Below, piece after piece: positions 54,601 through 61,772 of a DNA stretch of 64,000 nt. The notes beneath the pieces were generated by a model. That model made no database searches and was not told the origin of the DNA. It saw only the letters and a program-made list of their open reading frames with translations. The DNA comes from JBDREC01 sp043820105 [NCBI: Pseudomonadota bacterium] (GTDB taxonomy: Bacteria > Bdellovibrionota_F > JAHFAK01). The stretch spans positions 1 to 64,000 of the forward strand of contig JBDREC010000029.1 in assembly GCA_043820105.1 (NCBI GenBank). The letters run 5' to 3'. Every line of letters starts with the position of its first letter. The stretch's first letter is position 1. The position numbers and the translations under genes were made by a program.

Positions 54601-57077
54601 GAGAATATTTTGGTGAAGGCACTGATACTAACCTTATATTGGAAGCTGAAGCCTTAAGTGGCCCTGATTCAGCTTATATTTTGCCAAGATTTCATGACAG
54701 AGCTAATATCAAAAAAGCAGAAGGGCAAATTATAATTGAAGGTCATAATCACAGAGTAACAGACGCTAAACCTAGCCCAGCTGATTTTAAGGCCCGTGGA
54801 CTTGGTGAAACAGCAATAGTTTCTTTGTGGAACTTTTCAGTTGGGACCTTATCTTTTAAACCTTTTGGGGGTTTGGCTACAGAACCATCGGGCGCGTATC
54901 GAGGCGGCGTCAGTATTGAAGCCAGAGACCAATTCATTAAAGATTCCCTTGTAAATTTAAACTCAGGGAGAAGCATTCAAATTGTGGGAGATGGCCCGCA
55001 AGAAAGAGTTGCCCAAATAAAAAAATTATCAAGAGGAATCTATGCACTAGTTCCTTGCCAGGCGGAAGTGAATATTTACAGTTCATCCGGCAAGCATCAT
55101 TTTATTATTAAAAATGGAAAGGTTGAAACATACGATAAGAGTGGAAAATTGCTTTATGTCCAGATTAGTGGCAGTTTTATTCTTGAAACCGGATATAAAA
55201 TCCAAATGCCGGATGGAAGCTTTGTGACTTTCAGTAGACCGGAATTAGCGATTGATGATGTCGTTACAATTAAGGGATCTTCTGAAAAACATGTTATAGT
55301 TGAAGTACAGGAAACAAGGCAGAAAGCAATTGTAAGACCCGATGTTCCAGGTTTTGACCCAACAAGTCATGAGGCAGTTTATAGACATGTGCCTCTTGCT
55401 GAAATAAAAAGAACATATCCTTATATTGAAATTGAAGGAGCAAAAAGGGATTCCTTATGGATAGGAAGAAACACGGTAATTGGTGGGATTGATTTCAGAC
55501 ACAACTATATAAGTGTCAATCATGCCAGAATATTTTTTTATGAAGGACAATATTCTATTTATGACCAGGGATCCACCAATGGAACTTTTATTCGCAGCCA
55601 CGGGGAATATGACTTCCGAGAAGTCCCCAGACACCCCCCAACAGTACTCAAACCAGGAGATCAGTTAAAATTATCAAGGTTTGGGGAGATTTTTGAAGTA
55701 CCTCCTGATATTTACAGGGGAGAAACCAATTGGGAAAGATCAGATAGTGTCCAAAAACAACCAGTTGTTCCTAAACGTCAGGAGGACAATGGATTTCTAA
55801 GTATTGGGGAACTTCAAGGGCAAGCGGATGCATTCTGGGAGGGGTATAGGTCTAGCAAGACTGTAGTGCACCAGATAGGGATTGACGCCCAATTGGTTAT
55901 GCAGACAGAACTTAATACCTTCGAAGGAATTAGTTTAGGTGATATTGTTTATGTGCAAAGGCCAACTGGAGGAGTAGTGGAGTCTGGCTGGGAAGTAATA
56001 TTTATCTCAAGTACCGGAAAAATGACAGTTAGAAAGCTGGTTGCTTTTAATCGCAATGGTAATGTTGTTTTTAGAAGAGCCAAGAAAGGGGAAAGAGTTG
56101 AAGAAATTTCAAATTTATCTGTTAATCAAAACCTTTGGATTTCAGATGTTATAGAAGGAGCAGCGGGTGACGGACGCACTCAATTATTGGCTATACATCC
56201 TGCAGCGGCTCATGCCAGAAGAAGATATAAAATTGAAAGTGATCAAGCAGGAGATGTGCAAATTCCTATTGCCAGAGCCAGGGAATTGTTTCTGGTAGCT
56301 CCAACACAAGCAAGAGTTGGCAACTGCTATCTGATAGCAGCCTTTAACGCAATGATGGCTGATCCAAACTTTTTGTCAACAATCGCCTTTTCAATTAAAG
56401 AACTTCCCAATGGTGATTTTATTGTCAAAATTCCTCTTGGTTCATCATCCGGACACGCTGTTTATGTAAGCAGACGCGATATTCAGAGTCAGTGGAACAG
56501 TAATTATTTAGGCCCTAAAAGGGGTCATGAATTTAGAAGAGACTTGAGAGAAGCTCTTGATCCGCCAAGTGGAAGCACAGGTTGGAAGGTGCTTGAAGCT
56601 GCATATATGAAGGAATTAATTGGAGAAGTTGATAGAGCCAGAATTGAAGGTGGCTATGGGCACAGGGCATTAGAATTATTTTTTGGAAATAATTTTGTAA
56701 ATAAAATTTATATTGGTTCCTCAAGACAGGCTCTGGCAGAATCCGGATATACAAGAGATGATACTCTACGGTTTTTAAATAACTTTAACAACTCAAGAAC
56801 CATTGCAACTGTTAATACTAGATCAGCTCCTTCTGGCAAGCGAAACCATCAGGGTGATCAAGAAGATGACAGTTCAATATATTTTGAGGTTGGGGGACAT
56901 GAACTTGTTTATAGACATGCCTATGCTATTAAAAAGGTCGACAGACATAGTCAAAGAGTTATTGTTATTAACCCTCACAGACCAGAAGTTGAGATGGAAA
57001 TGAGCTTTACGGATTTCATGCTTGCTTTTTCTGACATTTCAGCAGGTGAAATAAAATTTGAAAATCTCCTAAGATAA
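51639..57077 (+). CDS. 1812-residue exported protein with JAMM-like, FHA and calpain-like peptidase domains
   Basis: A signal peptide (about 1-30) is followed by a helical region (about 35-520), hydrophobic glycine-rich blocks (about 555-620 and 690-710) and a segment resembling the middle of the 1703-residue protein. Then a JAMM/MPN+-like domain (about 895-1080): candidate Glu E925, HNH at 1036-1038, S1046 and D1049, i.e. exactly H-x-H-x7-S-x-x-D. Then beta modules, an FHA domain (about 1265-1335: G1276-R1277, S1292, H1295, GSTNGT 1311-1316), and a C-terminal calpain-type cysteine peptidase with C1563 (RVGNCYLIAAFN), H1760 (YRHAYAI) and N1778 (INPHRP). No ribosome binding site precedes the ATG, consistent with a leaderless mRNA. 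Confidence 0.88.
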   Translation: MAKKRRIQKLFLSYLLKLLLVFCLFHASFISSFENQENLREKIIEKYRSNKSQTCTEFVDLARENPKKAAYLLNLLLKNRESYVIAGHLSQHLNDNNQEIFITLISANEQNGQKAELALAQSMQIYTKRKDASGGLLLLETQEQYKRNDFKKIAENHDSKEALSSQDLIEYIEGISLTKDREEKIALAAQVITEELKRCSFARNTNKNELGLFTKQLYRATLLLDDFSNTLNYDSANLLYKILNLDKSLGLQIIKQLPDFSISQNKTREMISNLRNILGADSYFRNVYDELSSDVQNFIEDESQQFVSSGISKVEISKIRSKLDSFFGSIPALNKSKYSHISLRLEQILNKLEFENLDKGSVKDLLAEASKWILGLEIASLANQRQYNSSYFNSLSESREFTAETEEALGYLKERMSGCFNILDKAEALFFDDEIEMATAIFQFGVSALSLVQQSIEIEELLDRARKHKNKTPNTSQTFERLTKARDSIQEAFFSLILANEDSEIAKAEALLKKAEGLYESSVEKIHSTIAGTIQDVGWREIEIYESLKQGTYETAKFVVTTGMMVALFSVAGTIGSIAGTVAASAIIPISTTAAGITNIIVALGVESLIFLIGHKSIEALTIFTEDLLAGRGLAHSPLEVIPQSTEAFAWEYASTVVSLGVLKAFNHAGRLAMQKGLLTNNAIGHGATILFEMSGMGMGGVAVQTMMFAIGDEPVVLMRNGKPIQAMALSDILSTDNIYSSIKGSFGTVISFRIGSFLARPLIQRITLPFHLAMAHERLRNLDAQMDRQRKKLEKITDTRERLALEAIINANEKVTLENIILELIKGGEANNEALKIAREAYARCVAFEMLITKGNLATEPVRLSISEAGEVFLKLGNFKFKINAAVNGEYYVLDHLVPPVAIHKDALVEMANISKEGIIKESEIPYLQLGRMVDGNLIIDQTIKPDTASGKVISVGDGTKTNLLYDAISAYQQNSALRNDAVLMIREYFGEGTDTNLILEAEALSGPDSAYILPRFHDRANIKKAEGQIIIEGHNHRVTDAKPSPADFKARGLGETAIVSLWNFSVGTLSFKPFGGLATEPSGAYRGGVSIEARDQFIKDSLVNLNSGRSIQIVGDGPQERVAQIKKLSRGIYALVPCQAEVNIYSSSGKHHFIIKNGKVETYDKSGKLLYVQISGSFILETGYKIQMPDGSFVTFSRPELAIDDVVTIKGSSEKHVIVEVQETRQKAIVRPDVPGFDPTSHEAVYRHVPLAEIKRTYPYIEIEGAKRDSLWIGRNTVIGGIDFRHNYISVNHARIFFYEGQYSIYDQGSTNGTFIRSHGEYDFREVPRHPPTVLKPGDQLKLSRFGEIFEVPPDIYRGETNWERSDSVQKQPVVPKRQEDNGFLSIGELQGQADAFWEGYRSSKTVVHQIGIDAQLVMQTELNTFEGISLGDIVYVQRPTGGVVESGWEVIFISSTGKMTVRKLVAFNRNGNVVFRRAKKGERVEEISNLSVNQNLWISDVIEGAAGDGRTQLLAIHPAAAHARRRYKIESDQAGDVQIPIARARELFLVAPTQARVGNCYLIAAFNAMMADPNFLSTIAFSIKELPNGDFIVKIPLGSSSGHAVYVSRRDIQSQWNSNYLGPKRGHEFRRDLREALDPPSGSTGWKVLEAAYMKELIGEVDRARIEGGYGHRALELFFGNNFVNKIYIGSSRQALAESGYTRDDTLRFLNNFNNSRTIATVNTRSAPSGKRNHQGDQEDDSSIYFEVGGHELVYRHAYAIKKVDRHSQRVIVINPHRPEVEMEMSFTDFMLAFSDISAGEIKFENLLR

Positions 57078-57172
57078 ATAATTAGACAATAATTTTAAAA
57101 TTCATAATTTCAACTTGATTTGTATTTTTAAAAACAATATTTTTTTTCATGTTTGAAAAGAGAAATAAATTT

Positions 57173-57274
57173 TCAAAAAAATATCATCGTACTTATAAAT
57201 ATTAGAATCAAAGTAATGGGAGTTAAAATCGCACATAAAATAAAAAGCTCTTTTTTAGACATGCTCTTCTTCAT
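57173..57274 (-). CDS. 33-residue membrane peptide gene behind a sigma-54-like promoter
   Basis: The product starts MKKSMSKKEL and continues as one hydrophobic helix of about 22 residues (ILCAILTPITLILIFISTMI), ending in Phe-Phe. GGAGG lies 5 bases before the ATG, the best ribosome binding site in this region, and a sigma-54-like site lies 63 bases upstream. The positively charged start plus a single helix suggests an inner-membrane micropeptide. It follows the 1812-residue gene convergently. No homologue is recognised; the evidence is translation and promoter signals only. Confidence 0.6.
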   Translation of the reverse strand: MKKSMSKKELFILCAILTPITLILIFISTMIFF

Positions 57275-57336
57275 AAAATCCTCCTAACGGACCATTGATT
57301 GACATTTTAATCATATTTTACTCATTTAAATTAAAA

Positions 57337-57352
57337 TGCAATAAAAGTGCCA
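57337..57352 (-). promoter_or_regulatory. Sigma-54-like promoter of the 33-residue peptide gene
   Basis: On the minus strand TGGCACTTTTATTGCA: perfect TGGCAC and TTGCA at the right spacing, only the R position differs. A CTGC/GCAG inverted pair (57412-57428) lies about 60 bases upstream. Confidence 0.6.
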
Positions 57353-57530
57353 TAAAGATAAAATAAGAAATAAAAATAATATAATTTAAGGTAATCTTGA
57401 AAGAAACATTTCTGCGCTTAAAATGCAGCATATATATAGATAGGAACATAAAAGAGCTTTTTCCAGGCTTTTAGGCAACAAAAAGAGCAAAATTTAAGCC
57501 ATATTACCCCCCAAAAAGTAACTAGCAGTA

Positions 57531-57579
57531 ACTTACCACTTACCACTTACGACTTACGTCTTACAACTTACAACTTACC
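57531..57579 (+). repeat. ACTTACC heptamer tract
   Basis: Seven 7-base units: ACTTACC, ACTTACC, ACTTACG, ACTTACG, TCTTACA, ACTTACA, ACTTACC. It abuts the stop codon of the DUF1761 gene. Reverse complement of the AGTGGTA/GTAAGTG family at 17452 and 29593; an inverted partial copy lies on the other side of the gene at 58321. Confidence 0.8.
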
Positions 57580-57580
57580 C

Positions 57581-57997
57581 TTACCATCCACCTAATAAAG
57601 CACCAGCGATCAAGAGATAAAGCATTCTATAGCCTGCTGTAATTGCCCAAAATTTCATGCTCTTTTGTTCATAAAGTACTTCTGATAGTTTAACCAAAGC
57701 AACTATTAGGCCGATAACAAAGGCAAAATGAATACCCAGAAATAAACCAGAAATTTTAGCCCAAACCATTAAACCGCCTAATAATGATATTTCAAGGAAA
57801 GTAGTAATAGATGTAACAAACATGGCTTTCATTGCTTTTTTGGTATCCATATTTTCTAGTTTTAGCTTTAGGTCTTTTGCCCAACAATTTCCAAAAATTT
57901 GGGGTGAATACCATAAGAAGCCTATAATCATAGCTATGGCTGTTGCAATTAAGACCCCAATGTAATTCACTTGTGATAAAATGCAGTAACAATTCAT
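57581..57997 (-). CDS. DUF1761-family membrane protein
   Basis: 138 residues from the ATG at 57997, which has GGAGG 5 bases upstream; a longer frame to 58147 lacks such a site and adds unrelated residues. Four hydrophobic helices; the signature VNYIGVLIATAIAMIIGFLWYSPQ at the N-terminus is that of DUF1761 proteins, whose function is unknown. Isolated gene, flanked on both sides by inverted heptamer tracts (57531 and 58321). Confidence 0.85.
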   Translation of the reverse strand: MNCYCILSQVNYIGVLIATAIAMIIGFLWYSPQIFGNCWAKDLKLKLENMDTKKAMKAMFVTSITTFLEISLLGGLMVWAKISGLFLGIHFAFVIGLIVALVKLSEVLYEQKSMKFWAITAGYRMLYLLIAGALLGGW

Positions 57998-58198
57998 ATT
58001 AACCTCCAATTTACGCTTGTTTAAAGTTATGAGGAATATACTTTTAAGAAAAACTATTGCAATCTTTTTATTTATAACATACTGTCCAAGTCGCACAATC
58101 AAAAGACTTGCGTTAAAAAAAACATGCGTTAAACATATAATTTCCAAAGCATATTCTTGAACAGATTGATTTTATTTATAATATTACGTTTTCAAGAT

Positions 58199-58214
58199 TG
58201 GCACATGATTTGCA
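58199..58214 (+). promoter_or_regulatory. Sigma-54 promoter of the 642-residue exported protein gene
   Basis: TGGCACATGATTTGCA, a perfect match. The leader would be about 160 bases and includes the heptamer tract at 58321. Two direct copies of TGCGTTAAA start at 58110 and 58126, about 75-90 bases upstream of the -24 element, where enhancer-binding proteins usually bind. Confidence 0.75.
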
Positions 58215-58320
58215 ATTGATGCACCGGGCAATAATTTTGCAGGCGTTTACAATGTTAAAGTTTAATAAAGTTTCGCAAAGAAAGATTCAATTACTTGCAT
58301 TTGTTGCAATAAAACAAATC

Positions 58321-58341
58321 ATAAGTTGTAAGTCGTAAGTG
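58321..58341 (+). repeat. GTAAGTG heptamer tract
   Basis: Three units: ATAAGTT, GTAAGTC, GTAAGTG. Inverse orientation relative to 57531-57579. Confidence 0.6.
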
Positions 58342-58387
58342 CTGTAACATTGAAAGGTGTTTTCTTATTTACAGGGAAAGTGAAGAT

Positions 58388-60316
58388 ATGAAGTTTCTAA
58401 AAATACTACTGCTAATATCGATTATATTTTCTTTTAAACTAGCAGCTATTTCTGAAGCTGATAAAATGTTTTATATTGAAAGTCTTTCTGACCCAACGAG
58501 TGATATAAGGGAAATTCAAATTGCAATTCAAGAATTATTGAATCCTGAAGCTTATGATGAAAGAGCAGTTATGGCAGTATCTAATTATCTGGAAATCATG
58601 GAAGTTTCTTCAAAAGAAGAACTAGCTTTATTTAAAGAATCTGTCAGAAGACTTTGCATCTTAGGTGATGAAACCTTTTTAGATCATGCTTTGGAAAATA
58701 TAGCATCCACTGAAAACCAAAAAAAAATTGACCATGCCCTGGATATAATAAATAAACACAATCGCTTACCTGTTTTTGTTAAGCTTATGACCTTATTTAT
58801 TCTAACAGATCCTGCTTATAAAAAAAGCAAACTATTACAAATTGTGAATGAATTTTGTGCCAAAACAGGCATTAATTTTGAAAAATTAAGTCAAGCCCAA
58901 AGAAATGGAGTCCTTCAGCTTGCAAGACAAACATACACAGTGTCAGAACTTTTAGCAATAGCCCGTTTATCAAACCCTGCATATTTTGACTCAAGGGTTG
59001 AGGCTTATTTAATAGAAGTTTTAGTAGATGCAGAAAAACTTCCTCAGGCTCGCCTGAGCGCTGCACACGCTTTAATTCGAAATGCTTCTTCATTATCAAA
59101 TATCGGTGTTAGGGCCGTTATTTTAAGCATAACTAGTGAAGATCTTGGAAAATTTACTTTTCAAAATTCATTGACAGCAGACGCTCTGGGAGAAAAACTA
59201 ACAACTGCATTAATCAATGAAATTTTAACTTCTAGATCAAAGCAAATAAGAATCAGAGCTTTGATTGCTTTAACCATTGGAAACATTGAAGTTAATAAAC
59301 GAACAATAAATAAATCAATTGAAGCTCTGTGTACTATGGCTAATTTTGATCATAGTATTTTTCATTTATTTGCAGAACATGTTGCCACACGAATAATTTC
59401 TAATTCACCTGAGCTTGCAAATACTATTATAGATGAGGTTCTCGCAACAAAAAGACCCGAAATTCGCGATCGTATTGAAAGACAACTTAATGCTTATGAA
59501 TCAAAAGAACAGAGATTTTCCCTTCAACAAGAGAATATAGGGCTGAATATTCCTTTGGCTGAAGTTTTAAGATTTGAAGCTGGAGCATCGAATAATGATG
59601 CAATGATGCAGCTTTTAAATTTTGTCAAAGACCTCAACGATGATATAGATTTGATAATTACTAAGGTTAAAGATGGTGAAAATCCTAAAACAATGGATTT
59701 CCTATTTTTCAAAGAAATTCGTATGGCCTTATTGGATGTTTCCGGAAGAACACACAACCTTCATATTTTGCTTGATTTATCTTCAAGGCTAATCGTTGAA
59801 ATGTTAGAAAACAACTGGGAAGATATGTGCTCTCGGCAAAGTTCATTACTTGAATTAACAGAAATTCTAATGGCTCTTTCAAGTGATGCTCCTCCAAATA
59901 TTAAAACAATAATATTTTTAAGCCACTATAAAACAGTGGCAAAATTAACCTCCTTTCCTCCTGTCAGCGCTAGTTCAGGATTTAGACTGGCATACATGGT
60001 TTGGCTAAACTCATTTACAAGACATCCGGAACCTGAAATTGCAAAAGCAGCACGGGAAATGAGCGCAAGAGTTTTAAACTGGCAGCATCCAATAAGTCAA
60101 AGCCAGGCACCTCGATACTTTGAATCACTATCTCTTGAAACTTTGACAGCACAAGAAGCAAGTGATGTAGACCTTAGTCCCGCACTAAAAGCCGCCAGAA
60201 GAATCGATGTAACTCAAGAAAATGAAACCTCTGGTCGGGTTATCAGAATAGATCCCGCCAGGGAAAAGGCAGAAGCTCGAACAAGAGAAACCATAATTAA
60301 AGGGGAAAAAAAGTAA
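58388..60316 (+). CDS. Exported helical-repeat (HEAT-like) protein
   Basis: 642 residues with a signal peptide (about 1-20). The rest is a succession of amphipathic helix pairs with HEAT/ARM-like spacing (e.g. KLPQARLSAAHALIRNAS and SRSKQIRIRALIALTIGN), so it is probably a scaffold outside the cytoplasm. The last 50 residues are charged. It resembles in style, but by eye not clearly in sequence, the HEAT protein at 24348. A perfect sigma-54-type promoter lies upstream. It converges with the 405-residue exported-protein gene. Confidence 0.78.
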   Translation: MKFLKILLLISIIFSFKLAAISEADKMFYIESLSDPTSDIREIQIAIQELLNPEAYDERAVMAVSNYLEIMEVSSKEELALFKESVRRLCILGDETFLDHALENIASTENQKKIDHALDIINKHNRLPVFVKLMTLFILTDPAYKKSKLLQIVNEFCAKTGINFEKLSQAQRNGVLQLARQTYTVSELLAIARLSNPAYFDSRVEAYLIEVLVDAEKLPQARLSAAHALIRNASSLSNIGVRAVILSITSEDLGKFTFQNSLTADALGEKLTTALINEILTSRSKQIRIRALIALTIGNIEVNKRTINKSIEALCTMANFDHSIFHLFAEHVATRIISNSPELANTIIDEVLATKRPEIRDRIERQLNAYESKEQRFSLQQENIGLNIPLAEVLRFEAGASNNDAMMQLLNFVKDLNDDIDLIITKVKDGENPKTMDFLFFKEIRMALLDVSGRTHNLHILLDLSSRLIVEMLENNWEDMCSRQSSLLELTEILMALSSDAPPNIKTIIFLSHYKTVAKLTSFPPVSASSGFRLAYMVWLNSFTRHPEPEIAKAAREMSARVLNWQHPISQSQAPRYFESLSLETLTAQEASDVDLSPALKAARRIDVTQENETSGRVIRIDPAREKAEARTRETIIKGEKK

Positions 60317-60360
60317 AAAAAATAGTTTTAAAGGAAAACAAAAGCCATGTAACCTCTGAA

Positions 60361-60374
60361 GCTGTACGCTGTAC
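60361..60374 (-). repeat. GTACAGC heptamer pair
   Basis: Two units of the GCGTACA word on the minus strand, 3 bases beyond the stop codon end of the 405-residue gene. Confidence 0.5.
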
Positions 60375-60377
60375 ACC

Positions 60378-61595
60378 CTATCTTTCGTTTTTCACAAACT
60401 CTTCCACCATCTTATCATTAAATACATTTTTAAGCCAAAAGGAAACACTCACCAAATTTAATCCTTCATAACAGATAAAGCCTTTTTGCATGTCTATTTG
60501 AGACTCATAGTATTTAATAAAAGAGTAGTTATTAGGTGCATTGTTAATTACAATATAAAATATATCAAAACAACTTTCATTTTCGCAATCAGTGCTCAAG
60601 TCCTCAGAGTGCCTATCAAAAACGATTAAATCTTTTTTCTCTATTAAAACTTGTTGAGCATTACAAACTTTAAACTGACTTACATTAGGCAAAATGTAAT
60701 CTCTCTTGTTTGGAATTTCATTAGCTTTTGCTAACTCTTCAAATGTTGGAGCAAGACACTCATCAAATAGATTTAAAAAATATTCAACATATCCAGCATC
60801 ACCCAAGACTCCTGACCTATATGTTAAATAATGAGGAGCATAAACCCTGTATTCAGGATTTTCCTTTGTACCCAAATTATGGCATTTTGGAGGATTTTCA
60901 AAAGTTGGGCAATTAGGGCATGGATTCTCCCAGTCGTAGTTAAATTGCTCTGGTCTATTTTCATAATAAAGGGATATCTCTGAAATTGAAAATTTAACTG
61001 CTGACTCTGCTTTAAACTTTCTTATCGCTTCCATAATTAATTTAATTGGCAAGGATTTTGATTTCTTATAAGTCTTTCTTTCTATTTCTCTATCATCGAA
61101 AGTTTTAACAACTGTAAACTCAACAGGCAATTTTACTGAATATCCTGCATGTTCAAGGTATCTTATATTCGAAATATAAGCTCTTCCTTCCATTTCATCA
61201 ATTGACATCATTGGTTCAGGAATAGGATAAAAGTCATTGTCTTCTAAAAAAGGTGGTTCATAATAAATTACTGGTGGTTCATTTGAAGATATCATGTCAG
61301 ATTCATTGTGATAAACAAAATCACTATTATTGGCAACGGAATCTTCTAGATAAGAAGGATCAACACTTCCATAATAAATTTTCTCTTGGCCTGGTGTTAT
61401 AGGAATTTTATCAACAGACGGATAATTTATATCAGAGATCTCATCTTTTTGCATTTTATCAATTCTAATATTTGAAAAGTTTTTTTTTGGAATATTTTCA
61501 AAAAACTCTTCATCCTCTTCTGCGATCACTGAAAAAGAAACTAATAAATTAAAGATAAAAAAGATTATTAAAATTGTTCTTATTTTCATTTTCAC
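60378..61595 (-). CDS. Exported protein of unknown function with paired cysteines
   Basis: 405 residues. A signal peptide (about 1-24, ending IAE) leads an acidic, Pro/Tyr-rich N-terminal half and a C-terminal half with cysteines in NPCPNCPTF, PPKCH, DECLA, FKVCNA, DCENESC and GFICYE, which suggests disulfides. It also holds the segment VYAPHYLTYRSGVLGDAGYVEYF. No family recognised. A sigma-54-like site with one mismatch lies 45 bases upstream. Confidence 0.72.
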   Translation of the reverse strand: MKMKIRTILIIFFIFNLLVSFSVIAEEDEEFFENIPKKNFSNIRIDKMQKDEISDINYPSVDKIPITPGQEKIYYGSVDPSYLEDSVANNSDFVYHNESDMISSNEPPVIYYEPPFLEDNDFYPIPEPMMSIDEMEGRAYISNIRYLEHAGYSVKLPVEFTVVKTFDDREIERKTYKKSKSLPIKLIMEAIRKFKAESAVKFSISEISLYYENRPEQFNYDWENPCPNCPTFENPPKCHNLGTKENPEYRVYAPHYLTYRSGVLGDAGYVEYFLNLFDECLAPTFEELAKANEIPNKRDYILPNVSQFKVCNAQQVLIEKKDLIVFDRHSEDLSTDCENESCFDIFYIVINNAPNNYSFIKYYESQIDMQKGFICYEGLNLVSVSFWLKNVFNDKMVEEFVKNER

Positions 61596-61639
61596 CCCAA
61601 CTGTCTAAAATTATTATAAACAAGTTCATCAACATATAA

Positions 61640-61655
61640 TGCAAAGCTCATACCA
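61640..61655 (-). promoter_or_regulatory. Sigma-54-like promoter of the 405-residue exported protein gene
   Basis: On the minus strand TGGTATGAGCTTTGCA: GG and GC at the right spacing, a perfect -12 half and one mismatch in the -24 half. The leader would be about 32 bases. Confidence 0.55.
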
Positions 61656-61772
61656 AAACTACAAACATTATTTAACAAATAATTACAACCGCTTACAAAA
61701 ATCCATTTCGTTTTTTATGTTAAGTTCGTTCAAATAACTGCTTACATTTACAAATTTAAGTATTGGGGAATT

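Noticed and set aside
57998-58147. Longer frame of the DUF1761 protein
   Set aside because: No ribosome site, and the family signature starts just after the ATG at 57997, which has GGAGG.
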